From Oceanicella sp. SM1341 (GTDB lineage Bacteria; Pseudomonadota; Alphaproteobacteria; Rhodobacterales; Rhodobacteraceae), in the NCBI RefSeq assembly GCF_003448965.1, contig NZ_QRGC01000031.1, forward strand, positions 1-64,000: a stretch of 64,000 nucleotides of DNA, given 5' to 3'. Under the pieces are notes generated by a model. That model worked only from the letters and a program-made list of their open reading frames with translations, had not been told where the DNA came from and searched no databases. Of this stretch, positions 25,906 through 37,400 are shown piece after piece. A program made the translations under genes and the position numbers. Position 1 is the stretch's first letter; the number at the start of each line of letters is the position of its first letter.

Positions 25906-28900
25906 TCAGCCGTCCACCAGCGCCTCGGCGCGGGCGAGGTCGACGGAGACGAGCTGGCTCACGCCGCGCTCGGCCATGGTGACGCCGAACAGGCGGTCCA
26001 TGCGCGACATGGTCACCGCGTGGTGGGTGATGATCAGGAAGCGCGTCGAGGTCTGGCGGGTCATCTCGTCGAGCAGGTCGCAGAACCGGGTGACGTTCGC
26101 GTCGTCGAGGGGGGCGTCGACCTCGTCGAGCACGCAGATCGGCGCGGGGTTGGCGAGGAAGACCGCGAAGATCAGCGACAGCGCCGTGAGCGTCTGCTCG
26201 CCGCCCGAGAGCAGCGAGAGCGTGGCGAGCTTCTTGCCCGGCGGCATGCACATGATCTCGAGCCCGGCGTCGAGCGGGTCCTCGCTCTCCACCAGCACGA
26301 GGTTCGCCTCGCCGCCGCCGAAGAGGTGGCGGAACAGGGTGGCGAAGTTGCGGTTCACCACGTCGAAGGCGGCGAGCAGGCGCTGGCGGCCCTCGCGGTT
26401 GAGCTCCGAGATGCCCTGGCGGAGCTTCACGATCGCCTCCTCGAGGTCGGATTTCTCGCGGCCCAGCGTGTCGCGCTCGGCACTCACCTCACGGGTGTCC
26501 TCCTCGGCGCGCAGGTTCACCGCGCCCAGCGCCTCGCGCTGGCGGCGCAGGCGGGCGGCGTCGAGCTCGCATTCCTCCGGCGAGGGCAGCGCGTCCGGCG
26601 CCACGCCGAGGCGCTCGAGCAGGGCCTCGGGGCTCTCCTCCGTCTCCTCGGCGATGCGGGCGGCGGCTTCCTCCACGCGGGCGTCGGCACTTTCGCACAT
26701 CGCCTCGGCGCGGGCGCGCAGCTCGCGGGCGGCGGAGGCGTCACGCTCGGCGGCGCGCTCCTCCTCCACGGCGGTGCGCAGGGCGTTCTCGCCGGCGGCC
26801 AGCGTGTCGGCGGCGCGGCGGCGACGGGCCTCGGCGGCCTCGAAATTCGCGGCCAGCGTCTCGCGTTGCGCGGCGATCTCCTCCGGGCGGCCGGTGGCCT
26901 CCTCCAGCGCCTCCTCGGCCTGCTCCTGCCGGGCGTCGAGATCGGCCACGCGCTTCTCGGCATTCTGCAGGCGGGTGGTCCAGGTGGCGCTTTCCCTCGC
27001 GATGTCGCGCAGGCGGCGCTCGCGCGCCTCGCCCTCGCGGCGGATCTCGTCGGCATTCGCGCGGGCGGTGAGCATCGAGAGCCGGGCGCCCTCCACGAGG
27101 GTTTTCGCCGCCTCCACCGCGTCGCGCGCGTCTTCCAGCGGGCCGAGCTCGGCCTGTGCGGCCTCGGCATCGGCGCGCTCGGTGGCGGCGAGGGCGGCTT
27201 CCTCCTCGCGGCGCTTCAGCGCGAGGGTGAGGGTGTCGTGCCGGCCGGCGAGGCGCTCCACCTCGGCCTCGGCGCGGTTGAGGGCGCGGGTGGCGGCGGT
27301 GACGGCCTCGTCGGCGGCGCGGCGGTCCTGGCGGGCCTGCGCATCGGCGGCGGTGGCGGCCTCCAGCTCCTCGCGGGCCTCCTCGTGGGCGTCGCGCGCC
27401 TCGGCGGCGGCGGCCTCGGCGGTGGCGAGATCGGCGGAGAGCGCGTCAAGCCGGTTCTGCTGCTGCAGGCGCAGGGCGGCGGCGGAGGGGGTGTCGTCGG
27501 CCCCGGTGCGCAGCCCGTCCCAGCGCCAGAGGTCGCCCTCGGGCGAGACGAGGCGCTGGCCGGGCAGCAGGGCGGCCTGAAGGGCGGCACCATCGGCGCG
27601 CGCCACGATGCCGGTCTGGGCGAGGCGGCGGGCCAGAACGGGCGGCGCGGTCACCCGTGCTGCCAGCGGCTCGGCGCCGCCGGGCAGCGGCGCGGTCTCG
27701 TCGTAGGGCGGCAGCAGGGCCCAGCCGGTGGCGCCGTCGGTTTCCGGCGCGCGCAGGTCTTCGGCGAGGGCGGCGCCGAGGGCGGCCTCGAAGCCCGGCG
27801 CGGCGCGCACCCGGTCGAGCAGCTGGTCGCCCTTGCCGGCGTCGCGGGCGAGCAGGCGCTCGAGGCCCGAGACCTCGGCGCGCAGGGCGTTCGCCTCGCC
27901 ATCGGCCACGGAGAAGGCCGCGCGGCGCTCGGATTCGGCGGATTGCGCGCCGGCCCGGGCGGCCTCGGCGGCGGAAAGCGCCTCCTCGGCGGCGATCTGG
28001 TGCTCCTGCGCGGTCACCAGCCCGTCGCCGGCATGGGTGGCGGCGGCGGCGGCGGTGTCGCGCTCGGCATCCACGGCGGCGAGGCTCGCGCGGGCCTCCT
28101 CCGCGTCCTTCCGGGTGCGGGCGAGGGTGCGGTCCGCGTCCTCCAGCCGGCGCGCCACGGTCTGGTGGCGGGCGGCGAGGCGGGCGCTCTCCTCGGAGAG
28201 CCGGTCGAGGTTCGCCTCCTGCTCCTGCAGGCTCTCGGCGGCGGAGCGCGCGGCCTCCTGCATGGCGGCGAGCGTGTCGGCATGGCCCTCGGCGGCCTTC
28301 GTGAGCTGCCCGCTCTCCCAGGTGAGACGCTCCAGGGTCTCGCCGGCGTCGCGGTTCAGGCCCTGCTCGCGCTCCCGGTCGCGGCCGATCTGGGTGAGGC
28401 GGGAGGTGAGCTCGGCGATGGTCTGGCGGGCGCGGGCCTCCTGCTCGGCGAGCTGCTCGCGCTCCACGGAGAGGCGCTGCAGCACGGCGGCGGCGATGGC
28501 CTCCTCCTCGCGCAGGGGCGGGATGGCGGCCTCGGCCTCCTCGCGCACCCGGGCCTTGATGCCGGTGGCGCCCTGGGCGGCGGCGGCGGCGCGGGTGGCC
28601 TCGGTGAGGGCGGCGCGGGCCCGCTCGCGCTCGTCATCCGCCTCGCGCCAGCGCAGGTAGAGGAGCAGGCCCTCGGCCTGGCGCAGCCCCTCGGAGATCT
28701 CGCGGTAGCGCGCCGCCTGCCGGGCCTGGCGCGAGAGGCTGGCGAGCTGCTGGTCGAGCTGGTCGAGCACGTCGGCCACGCGGGTGAGGTTCTGCTCGGT
28801 GCCCGAGAGCTTCAGCTCCGCCTCGTGGCGGCGTTGGTAAAGGCCGGAGATGCCGGCGGCTTCCTCGAGAATGCGCCGGCGCGCCTTGGGCCGGGCGTTG

Positions 28901-29358
28901 ATCAGCTCCGAGATCTGCCCCTGGCGCACGAGGGCGGGGGAGTGCGAGCCGGTGGAGGCATCGGCGAAGAGCATCTGCACGTCGCGCGCCCGCGCCTCGC
29001 GGCCGTTGGTCTTGAACACCGAGCCCGCGTCACGCGTGATGCGGCGGATCACCTCGATCTGGTCGGCGGTGTTGAAGGCGGCGGGGGCGCGGCGCTCGGT
29101 GTTGTCGATGGTGAGCGTCACCTCGGCGTAGTTGCGCGCCGGGCGCGAGGAGGCGCCGGCGAAGATCACGTCCTCCATGCCGGCGCCGCGCATGGCGGTG
29201 GGGCGGTTCTCGCCCATCACCCAGCGCAGCGCCTCGAGCAGGTTCGACTTGCCGCAGCCGTTGGGCCCCACCACGCCGGTGAGACCGCGCGCGATGCTGA
29301 GCTCCGTGGGGTCCACGAAGCTCTTGAAGCCCGTCAGTCTGAGTTTGGTGAACTCCAC
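25906..29358 (-). CDS. smc: Chromosome segregation protein SMC
   Basis: 1150 residues from GTG 29358 (VEFTKLRLTGFKSFVDPTEL, the standard opening); a TTG at 29379 would add seven residues. N-terminal ATPase half with Walker A GPNGCGKSN and GMEDVIFAG; a long coiled coil rich in Ala, Glu and Arg; a hinge around residues 500-640 (GDQLLDRVRAAPGFEAALG, then LPGQRLVSPEGDLWRWDG); the returning coil; and the C-terminal half with LSGGEQTLTALSLIFAVF and Walker B PICVLDEVDAPLDDANV. It forms the dimeric ring that compacts and segregates chromosomes with ScpA/ScpB, which are not in the window. The gap to the riboswitch upstream contains a DnaA-box-like site. Confidence 0.96.
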   Translation of the reverse strand: MEFTKLRLTGFKSFVDPTELSIARGLTGVVGPNGCGKSNLLEALRWVMGENRPTAMRGAGMEDVIFAGASSRPARNYAEVTLTIDNTERRAPAAFNTADQIEVIRRITRDAGSVFKTNGREARARDVQMLFADASTGSHSPALVRQGQISELINARPKARRRILEEAAGISGLYQRRHEAELKLSGTEQNLTRVADVLDQLDQQLASLSRQARQAARYREISEGLRQAEGLLLYLRWREADDERERARAALTEATRAAAAAQGATGIKARVREEAEAAIPPLREEEAIAAAVLQRLSVEREQLAEQEARARQTIAELTSRLTQIGRDREREQGLNRDAGETLERLTWESGQLTKAAEGHADTLAAMQEAARSAAESLQEQEANLDRLSEESARLAARHQTVARRLEDADRTLARTRKDAEEARASLAAVDAERDTAAAAATHAGDGLVTAQEHQIAAEEALSAAEAARAGAQSAESERRAAFSVADGEANALRAEVSGLERLLARDAGKGDQLLDRVRAAPGFEAALGAALAEDLRAPETDGATGWALLPPYDETAPLPGGAEPLAARVTAPPVLARRLAQTGIVARADGAALQAALLPGQRLVSPEGDLWRWDGLRTGADDTPSAAALRLQQQNRLDALSADLATAEAAAAEARDAHEEAREELEAATAADAQARQDRRAADEAVTAATRALNRAEAEVERLAGRHDTLTLALKRREEEAALAATERADAEAAQAELGPLEDARDAVEAAKTLVEGARLSMLTARANADEIRREGEARERRLRDIARESATWTTRLQNAEKRVADLDARQEQAEEALEEATGRPEEIAAQRETLAANFEAAEARRRRAADTLAAGENALRTAVEEERAAERDASAARELRARAEAMCESADARVEEAAARIAEETEESPEALLERLGVAPDALPSPEECELDAARLRRQREALGAVNLRAEEDTREVSAERDTLGREKSDLEEAIVKLRQGISELNREGRQRLLAAFDVVNRNFATLFRHLFGGGEANLVLVESEDPLDAGLEIMCMPPGKKLATLSLLSGGEQTLTALSLIFAVFLANPAPICVLDEVDAPLDDANVTRFCDLLDEMTRQTSTRFLIITHHAVTMSRMDRLFGVTMAERGVSQLVSVDLARAEALVDG

Positions 29359-29460
29359 GCGCGTACCGGTTCCGGCCAATGAGGGTATATCCCGCCAGAA
29401 TCCCGCGCGCGGGCGCGAAAGTCAACGCCTGCCCCGCCAAGGATCGCCCCGCGGGCCGGC

Positions 29461-29469
29461 TTATCCACA
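29461..29469 (+). promoter_or_regulatory. DnaA-box-like sequence
   Basis: TTATCCACA is a full match to the DnaA consensus TTATNCACA. It lies in the gap between smc and the cobalamin riboswitch. A second weaker TTATCCCGA follows about 30 bp later. A single box in a 200-bp gap may be chance. Confidence 0.3.
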
Positions 29470-29571
29470 AGATATGGTGGTTTTCCCCAGGGTTATCCCG
29501 AGCCCGCGGCCCACGGCCGGCCAGATCCGCCTTGACCCGCTCACGGGTTTGCGATGACAATGCCCGCCTGC

Positions 29572-29760
29572 ATGGTTCCCCGCGGGAGGCAAAGCCTCCG
29601 GGGATGAAATGGGAATGCGGTGAGGGACGACCCGAAGCAGGGGCCCGATGCCGCAGCCGCCCCCGCGACTGTAAGCGGTGAGCGCCTGTCCGATATGCCA
29701 CTGGCGAGAGCCGGGAAGGCGGGCAGGCGCATCGACCCGCGAGCCAGGAGACCAGCCCTG
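29572..29760 (+). promoter_or_regulatory. Cobalamin (AdoCbl) riboswitch
   Basis: Conserved blocks appear in the right order: GGTTCCCCGCGGGAGG..., GGGGATGAAATGGGAA, GCGGTG, CCCGCGACTGTAAGCGG, the B12-box region GCCACTGGCGAGAGCCGGGA, AGGCGGGCAGGCG and ACCCGCGAGCCAGGAGACC. It ends about 50 nt before the start of the CbiM-like gene and should repress that gene, and perhaps cobW, when adenosylcobalamin is abundant. TTGACC at 29532-29537 could be the -35 of its promoter. Confidence 0.95.
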
Positions 29761-29810
29761 CAGCCAACATCATCCCCCCGTCGGGTGTGACGGGAACAGG
29801 AGAACGCGAC

Positions 29811-30491
29811 ATGCATATCGAACCCGGCCTCGTTAACGGCGCCAAGATCGTGCTCAGCTACGGCACCGCCGCGGCAGCAGCCCTGCAGACCCTGCGCCTG
29901 AGCTTCGGCGCGGCGCGCGAGCGCAGCCTCGCCTCGCTGGCCACGCGCAGCGTGATGTCCACCGCGCTGGTATTTTCCTTCTTCGAGATCCTGCCGCACT
30001 GGCCGGTGGGCGTCTCCGAGGTGCACCTCATCCTCGGCTCCACGCTGTTCCTGCTGTTCGGCGCGGCGCCGGCGGCCATCGGCCTGGCACTCGGGCTGCT
30101 GATCCAGGGCCTGCTCTTCGCGCCCTTCGACCTGCCGCAGTACGGCATGAACGTCACCACCCTGCTGGTGCCGCTCTTCGGCCTGCAGATGCTGGCCAAG
30201 CGGCTGATCGCGCCGGGCACCGCCTATGTCGACCTCAGCTACGGCCAGGCGCTGGCGCTCTCCACCGCCTACCAGGGCGGCGTGGTGCTCTGGGTGGGCT
30301 TCTGGGCCTTCTACGGCCAGGGCTTCTCGGCTGCCAACATCGCCGCGGTGACCACCTTCGGCGGCGCCTACATGCTGGTGGTGGCGCTGGAGCCGCTGGT
30401 CGACCTCGCGGTGCTGGCCGGCGCGAAGGCGGCCCGCGGGCTGGAGACCACCGGCCTCGTCACGCCGCGGCTGTTCCGCACCGCCGCCTGA
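29811..30491 (+). CDS. CbiM-like cobalt transport permease (energy-coupling factor type)
   Basis: 226 residues from ATG 29811, AGGAGA upstream. It opens MHIEPGLVNGAKIVLSY: the His at position 2 is the residue by which CbiM/NikM proteins coordinate Co2+ or Ni2+ with the N-terminal amine, so this start is well supported. Six to seven hydrophobic segments follow (FFEILPHWPVGVSEVHLILG, then GAAPAAIGLALGLLIQGLL). The B12 riboswitch just upstream points to cobalt rather than nickel. No CbiN/Q/O partner genes follow; alphaproteobacterial forms often stand alone beside cobW, as here. Confidence 0.85.
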   Translation: MHIEPGLVNGAKIVLSYGTAAAAALQTLRLSFGAARERSLASLATRSVMSTALVFSFFEILPHWPVGVSEVHLILGSTLFLLFGAAPAAIGLALGLLIQGLLFAPFDLPQYGMNVTTLLVPLFGLQMLAKRLIAPGTAYVDLSYGQALALSTAYQGGVVLWVGFWAFYGQGFSAANIAAVTTFGGAYMLVVALEPLVDLAVLAGAKAARGLETTGLVTPRLFRTAA

Positions 30492-30623
30492 TCGAGCCAA
30501 GGGCCCGCCCCCCGCGGCGGGCCATCCCCCGGCCTCACGGCCCGCCTGCACCACGCGCTGCACGCCCCGCCCGGCGCGCGGCGCGTTCTGCTCTCCGGCC
30601 CCCTCAAACAGCGGACATCCCTC

Positions 30624-31678
<1,055 letters not shown>

Positions 31679-31682
<4 letters not shown>

Positions 31683-32134
31683 CCCTCGAGCTCCGCGAGA
31701 CCGCGCCCTTCGCCCCGGAGGCGCTCGAGCTGATCGCCGGCTCCGAGGCGGAGCTCGCGGCGCTCTACCCCGCGGAGGTCCGCTTCGCCTTCTCGCCGCA
31801 GGAGCTGGTCGATGCCGGCGTGCGCTTCCTCGTCGCCTGGCGCGACGGGGTGGCGCTCGGCTGCGGCGGGGTGGCGCCCTGCGCGGGCTACGGCGAGCTC
31901 AAGCGCATGTACGTGCGCCCGGAGGGCCGGGGCAGCGGCGTGGCCCCTGCCCTGCTCGCCCGGCTGGAGGAGATCGCCGCCGGCCTCGCCCTGCCGCTGA
32001 TGCGGCTGGAAACTGGCGCCGACAGCACCGCCGCCATCGGCCTCTACGCGAAGTGCGGCTACCGCCGCCGCGGCCCCTTCGGCGCCTACACCGAAAACGG
32101 CTCCAGCGTGTTCATGGAGAAGCCTCTGGGCTGA
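31679..32134 (+). CDS. GNAT-family N-acetyltransferase
   Basis: 151 residues. Acetyl-CoA fold with GELKRMYVRPEGRGSGVAPAL (motif A, R/QxxGxG/A) and IGLYAKCGYRRRGPFGAY (motif B). The start overlaps the cobW stop (ATGA), so it is co-translated with a cobalamin gene even though no acetylation step belongs to that pathway. The 3' end overlaps the convergent LysR gene by 23 nt. Acceptor unknown. Confidence 0.88.
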
Positions 32135-33032
32135 GCCCGGCCACCTCCGCCCGCAGCGCCGCGATGCATTCCGCCACGATGCGCGAGGCGGGCTCCCCCG
32201 CCGGGCGCAGCAGCAGGGTGCGGAACTGCACCGCCGGGCGGAAGGGGCGCAGCACCACGCCCCGGCCGGCCCAGGGCCCGGCCGCCAGCGGGTTCACCAG
32301 CCCGCAGCCCAGCCCCGCCTCCACCAGCGCGCAGACCGTGTGGGCAAAGGGCGTCTCGAGCACGATGCGCGGGGCGGCACCGGCGGCGGCCATCTCCGCG
32401 TCGAACTGCCGGCGTGTGGTGTCCTCGGCCGAAAGCGCCACGAAGTCGCATCCGTCGAGCAGCGCCGGGGTGAGGACCGCCCGCGCCGCCAGCGGATGGC
32501 CGGCGGGCAGCGCGATCTCCGCCTCGAAACGGGCGAAGGGTTGCGCGTCGAGCCCGGTCACGTCGATCTCGTCGGCCGCCAGCCCGATGTCGAACCCGCC
32601 GGAGTGCACCAGCTCGCGCACCGTGGCCGACATGCGCGCCTGCAGCGTGACCGACACGTCCGGATGCCGGTCGCGGAAGCGGCGCAGCGCCCGCGGCACC
32701 ACGTTGGTGCTCAGCGCCGAGAGCGTGGCGATGCGGATCTGCCCGGAGCCGAAATCGCGGATGCGGGCCGCGGCGCTGTCGAGCCGCGACAGGGCCTCGA
32801 AGGCGCCCTCCACCTCGCGAAACCACAGCCGCGCCTCCGCCGTGGGCACCAGCCGCTTGCGGCTGCGGTGGAACAGCGCGAAGCCCAGCTGGCGCTCCAG
32901 CTCCTGCAACGACTTGCTCACCCCCGGCTGGGAGACATGCAGCACCTCGGCCGCCGCCTGCGTGGTGCCGTTGAGCAGCACGGCGCGAAACACCTCCACC
33001 TGCCTCAGGTTCAGTCGGCTTTTTCCTGACAT
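32112..33032 (-). CDS. LysR-family transcriptional regulator
   Basis: 306 residues. N-terminal winged helix: LRQVEVFRAVLLNGTTQAAA then VLHVSQPGVSKSLQELERQLG; the substrate-binding half starts at about residue 95 (GQIRIATLSAL). It diverges from the cystathionine beta-lyase-like gene across a 103-bp gap, the classic LysR-target geometry, so that gene is the likely target. It is transcribed towards cobW and overlaps the GNAT gene's 3' end. Confidence 0.92.
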   Translation of the reverse strand: MSGKSRLNLRQVEVFRAVLLNGTTQAAAEVLHVSQPGVSKSLQELERQLGFALFHRSRKRLVPTAEARLWFREVEGAFEALSRLDSAAARIRDFGSGQIRIATLSALSTNVVPRALRRFRDRHPDVSVTLQARMSATVRELVHSGGFDIGLAADEIDVTGLDAQPFARFEAEIALPAGHPLAARAVLTPALLDGCDFVALSAEDTTRRQFDAEMAAAGAAPRIVLETPFAHTVCALVEAGLGCGLVNPLAAGPWAGRGVVLRPFRPAVQFRTLLLRPAGEPASRIVAECIAALRAEVAGLSPEASP

Positions 33033-33060
33033 ATAACCTACCGGAATGAACTGGGCGGAT

Positions 33061-33098
33061 ATCGGTATTTGCCAGTATCAACTCTCCGGGTCCATATC
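33061..33098 (+). promoter_or_regulatory. Candidate promoter and LysR site of the metC-like gene
   Basis: In the 103-bp divergent gap, TTGCCA (33069-33074) and CATATC (33093-33098) are 18 bp apart and could be -35/-10. They overlap an imperfect inverted pair GATA(14 nt)TATC (33058-33079), a plausible LysR contact. This gap is much less GC-rich than its flanks. Confidence 0.35.
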
Positions 33099-33135
33099 CT
33101 TGGCTCCACGCCCCCCGGAACAAGGACCCCGCGCC

Positions 33136-34299
33136 ATGCATGAGCCCACGAGATGCGTCCTCACCCCGCAGGTGGACGAGACCGGATACCGCGCCCTGGG
33201 CCCGGCGGTGCACCGGGCCTCGACCATCGTCTTCCCCGATGCCGCCGCCTATGCCGGGCGCGGCGCACGCGGGCCGGACGGCTATTCCTACGGGCTCGCC
33301 GGCACCCCCACCACCCGGGCGCTGGAAGCGAAGCTCGCCGGGCTCGCCGGGGCGGCGCGCTGCCTGCTGGTGCCCTCGGGCCAGGCGGCGAACGCCCTCG
33401 CCGCCATGGCGCTGCTGCAGGCCGGCGACCATGTGCTGATCACCGACACCGCCTACCCCGCCATGCGCGCGCTCGCGGTGGAGGACATGGCCCGCGCCGG
33501 CATCGCGGCGGAGTTCTACGACCCGCTCTCGCCCGAGGACCTGCGCCGCCGCCTGCGCCCGGAAACCCGGCTGGTGTGGTGCGAATCCCCCGGCTCCACC
33601 ACCATGGAGGTGCAGGACCTGCCGGCCATCGTGCGCGTCGCCCGGGAGGCCGGCGCGCTGACGGGCTGCGACAACACCTGGGCCACCGCGCTGGCGCTGA
33701 AGCCGCTGGCGCTGGGGGTCGACATCGTGACCGAGGCGCTGACGAAATACGCCGGCGGGCATTCCGACGTGCTGATGGGCGCCATCACCTTCGCCGACGA
33801 GGCCCTGGCCCTGCGGGTGCGCGGCTATCTCGGGCGCATGGGCATCGGCGTGTCGCCCGACGATGCGGCGCTGGTGCTGCGCGGCACCGAGACCATGGCC
33901 CTGCGCTTCGCCCATTCCGCCGCCGGGGCGCGGCGGCTGGTGGCGCGGCTGCAGGCCCACCCGGCGGTGGCGCGGGTGCTCTGGCCGCCCCTGCCCGACG
34001 CCCCGGGCCATGCCGCCTGGGCGCGGGACTTCACCGGCGCCGCCGGGCTGTTCGGCGTGGTGTTCCGCCCCGGTGCCGCCGCGCGCATCGGCCCGGCGCT
34101 GGACCGGATGCGGACCATCGCCATCGGCGCGAGCTGGGGCGGCACGCGCAGCCTCGCCGCCCCCATGTCGCTCGCCGGGGCGCGCAGCGTGCGGCCCTGG
34201 CAGGGCGAGGACCTGGTGCTGCGCATCAGCGTGGGGCTGGAGGACATCCGCGACCTCGAGGCCGACATCGATCGCCTGCTCGACACTCTCGCCGGCTGA
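33136..34299 (+). CDS. PLP-dependent trans-sulfuration enzyme, cystathionine beta-lyase-like
   Basis: 387 residues from ATG 33136 with AAGGA upstream; an upstream in-frame ATG would read through the promoter region. Cys/Met metabolism PLP fold: YSYGLAGTPTTRALEAKLA, LVPSGQAANALAAMALL, LVWCESPGSTTMEVQDLPA, CDNTWATALALKPLALG, and the PLP lysine in EALTKYAGGHSDVLMGA. The C-terminal RISVGLEDIRDLEADI is standard. Members cleave cystathionine or aryl/alkyl C-S bonds; DNTWATAL and SWGG fit cystathionine beta-lyase (MetC). Divergent from the LysR gene, which probably regulates it. Confidence 0.85.
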   Translation: MHEPTRCVLTPQVDETGYRALGPAVHRASTIVFPDAAAYAGRGARGPDGYSYGLAGTPTTRALEAKLAGLAGAARCLLVPSGQAANALAAMALLQAGDHVLITDTAYPAMRALAVEDMARAGIAAEFYDPLSPEDLRRRLRPETRLVWCESPGSTTMEVQDLPAIVRVAREAGALTGCDNTWATALALKPLALGVDIVTEALTKYAGGHSDVLMGAITFADEALALRVRGYLGRMGIGVSPDDAALVLRGTETMALRFAHSAAGARRLVARLQAHPAVARVLWPPLPDAPGHAAWARDFTGAAGLFGVVFRPGAAARIGPALDRMRTIAIGASWGGTRSLAAPMSLAGARSVRPWQGEDLVLRISVGLEDIRDLEADIDRLLDTLAG

Positions 34300-34456
34300 G
34301 CCCACCGCCTGCCCCCGGGCCGCGCCCGGCTGCCGCCACGGCACCTTCGGCGCGCTTGAGTGCCGGGGCCGATCCGGGGCATAGAGGCGGCATGTGCCAG
34401 CGCATCGCCCCTCGCCCGCCCCGCCGCCGCGCCGCCCCCCTCCGGAGGGCTGGCTG

Positions 34457-37400
34457 ATGCACCTGCTGCAGGCCCAGGCGGGCAGCATCGACGACGGGTC
34501 CGAGCCGGTCGACCCCGGCCAGACCCCGGCCGACGTGGTGGTGATCTCCGCCGCCGACACCGAGCTCGCCGCCCTCGCCCAGGCGCGCGAGGAGCTGGGC
34601 GCCGAAGCCCCGTCGCTGCGGCTGGTCTCGCTCAACCACCTGCGCCACCCGATGTCGGTGGACCTGCACCTGGAGAACTGCGCCGCGCGCTCGCGCCTCG
34701 TGGTCGCCCGGGTGCTGGGCGGTGCCGGCTACTGGCGCTACGGGCTCGAGCAATACGCCCGCCGGCTGGCCGAGGAGGGCATCCCCTTCGCCGCCCTGCC
34801 CGGTGACGACAAGCCCGACGACGAGCTGCGCCGCCTCTCCACCGTGAGCGAGGCGGAGTGGGAGGCGCTCTGGGGCTATCTCGTGGAGGGCGGGCCGGAG
34901 AACTCCGCCAATTTCCTGCGCGCCGCCCGCGCGCTGCTGGGCGAGGCCGAGGTGCCGCCGGGCGCGAAGCCCCTGCTGCGCGCCGGCATCTACTGGCCCG
35001 GCGAGGGGCTGGCCGGGCTCGACACCGCCCGGCAGGGCTGGACCGAGGGCGCCCCGGTGGTGCCGCTCGTGTTCTACCGCGCGCTGGTGCAGGGCGCGGG
35101 GCTCAACCCGGTGAACCGCATGGTGCGCGCCCTGCTGCGACGGGGGCTGAACCCGCTGCCGGTCTTCGTCGCCTCGCTGAAGGACCCGCTCTCGGTCGCG
35201 ACGCTCGAGAGCCTGTTCGCCGAGGCGCCGCCGGACGTCATCCTCAACGCCACCAGCTTCGCGGTGGGCGGCGGCGCGCCGCTCGACCGGTTCGGCGCCC
35301 CGGTGCTGCAGGTGGTCTTCGCCGCCTCCGACGAGGAGACATGGGAGCGCGGCACCGCCGGCCTCGCCCCGCGCGACATCGCGATGAACGTCGCCCTGCC
35401 CGAGCTCGACGGCCGCATCCTCACCCGCGCGGTGAGCTTCAAGGGCGAGGCCTATTTCGACGAGGCCACCGAGTGCCCGATCACCGCCTACCGCGCCCGG
35501 GGCGACCGGATCGACTTCACCGCCGATCTCGCCGCCGGCTGGGCCCGGCTGCGCGCCCGGCCCGTGGCCGAGCGCCGGGTGGCGCTGGTGCTGGCGAACT
35601 ACCCCAACAAGGACGGCCGCCTCGCCAATGGCGTGGGGCTCGACACGCCGGAGGCCACGGTGCACGCCCTGCGCCTGATGCAGGCCGAAGGCTACGCGGT
35701 GGAGCCCCCGGCCTCGGGCGCTGCCCTGATGGCGCGCATCACCGCCGGCCCCACCAACTGGCTCACCGACCGCGCGGCGCGCACGGGCGGCGAGCGGCTG
35801 TCGCTCGAGGCCTACCGCGCCTTCCACGCCAGCCTGCCGCATGACCTGCGCCGGGAGATGGAGGCCCGCTGGGGCCCGCCGGAGGACGACCCGTTCTGCG
35901 GGCCGGACGGCTTCGCCCTCTCCATCTTCGCCCATGGCAACGCCGTGGTGGGGGTGCAGCCGGCGCGCGGCTACAACATCGACCCGAAGGAGACCTACCA
36001 CGCGCCCGACCTCGTGCCGCCGCACAACTACCTCGCCTTCTACGCCTGGCTGCGGCAGGAGTTCGGCGCCGATGCCATCGTGCACATGGGCAAGCACGGC
36101 AACCTCGAATGGCTGCCGGGCAAGGCGGTGGCCCTGTCGGAGAGCTGCTGGCCCGAGGCGGTGCTGGGCCCGGTGCCGCACGTGTACCCGTTCATCGTGA
36201 ACGACCCCGGCGAGGGCACGCAGGCCAAGCGCCGCGCCGCGGCGGTGATCATCGACCACCTCACCCCGCCGCTCACCCGCGCCGAGAGCTACGGCCCGCT
36301 GCGCGACCTCGAGGCGCTGGTCGACGAATACTACGAGGCCGCGGGCGTCGACCGCCGGCGGCTGGAGCACCTCGCCCGCGAGATCCTCACCCTCACCGCC
36401 GCGAGCGGCATCGACGCGGATGCCGGCATCTCCGGGCTCGACGAGGAGGCCGCGCTCACGAAGCTCGACGCCTGGCTCTGCGACCTGAAGGAGGCGCAGA
36501 TCCGCGACGGGCTGCACATCTTCGGCCGCAGCCCGGAGGGGCGGCTGGCCCGCGACCTCGTGCAGGCGCTCGTCCGCCTGCCGCGCGGCAGCGGGGCGGG
36601 CGAGGCCTCGCTCATCCGCGCGCTCGCCGCCGACCTCGGCCTCGGTGCGGCGTTCGATCCGCTCGACTGCGCCATGGCCGCCCCCTGGGACGGGCCCCGC
36701 CCCGAGCCCCTCGCCCGCGCCCTGCCCGGCACCTGGCGCAGCAACGGCGACACGGTGGAGCGGCTGGAAACCCTCGCCGCCACGCTGCTGGAGGCGGTGA
36801 TGGGGGGCGCGGAGGACACGGCGCCGGGCTGGCCCGCCACGCAGGCGGTGCTGGAAGAGGTGCGCGCGCGCCTGGCCCCGGCCGTTGCGGCCTGCGGCCC
36901 GGCGGAGGGGAAGGGGCTCCTCACCGCCCTTTCGGGGCAGTTCGTCGCCCCCGCGCCGTCCGGCGCGCCGACACGGGGCCGGCCGGACGTGCTGCCCACC
37001 GGGCGCAACTTCTACTCGGTCGACACCCGCGCCGTGCCCACGCCCACCGCCTGGACACTGGGCTGGAAATCCGCCTCCGCCCTCGTGGAGCGCCACCTGC
37101 AGGACGAGGGCGACTGGCCGCGCGCCCTGCTCGTCACCGCCTGGGGCACGGCGAACATGCGCACCGGGGGCGACGACATCGCCCAGGCCCTCGCGCTGAT
37201 GGGCGTGCGCCCGACATGGGACACGTCGAGCCGCCGGGTGACCGGGTTCGAGATCATGCCGGCCGGCGTGCTGGGCCGGCCGCGGGTGGACGTGACGCTG
37301 CGCGTCTCCGGCTTCTTCCGCGACGCCTTCCCCGGGCTGATCGACCTGTTCGACAGCGCCGCACGGGCAGTGATGGCCCTCGACGAGCCGGAGGAGGACA

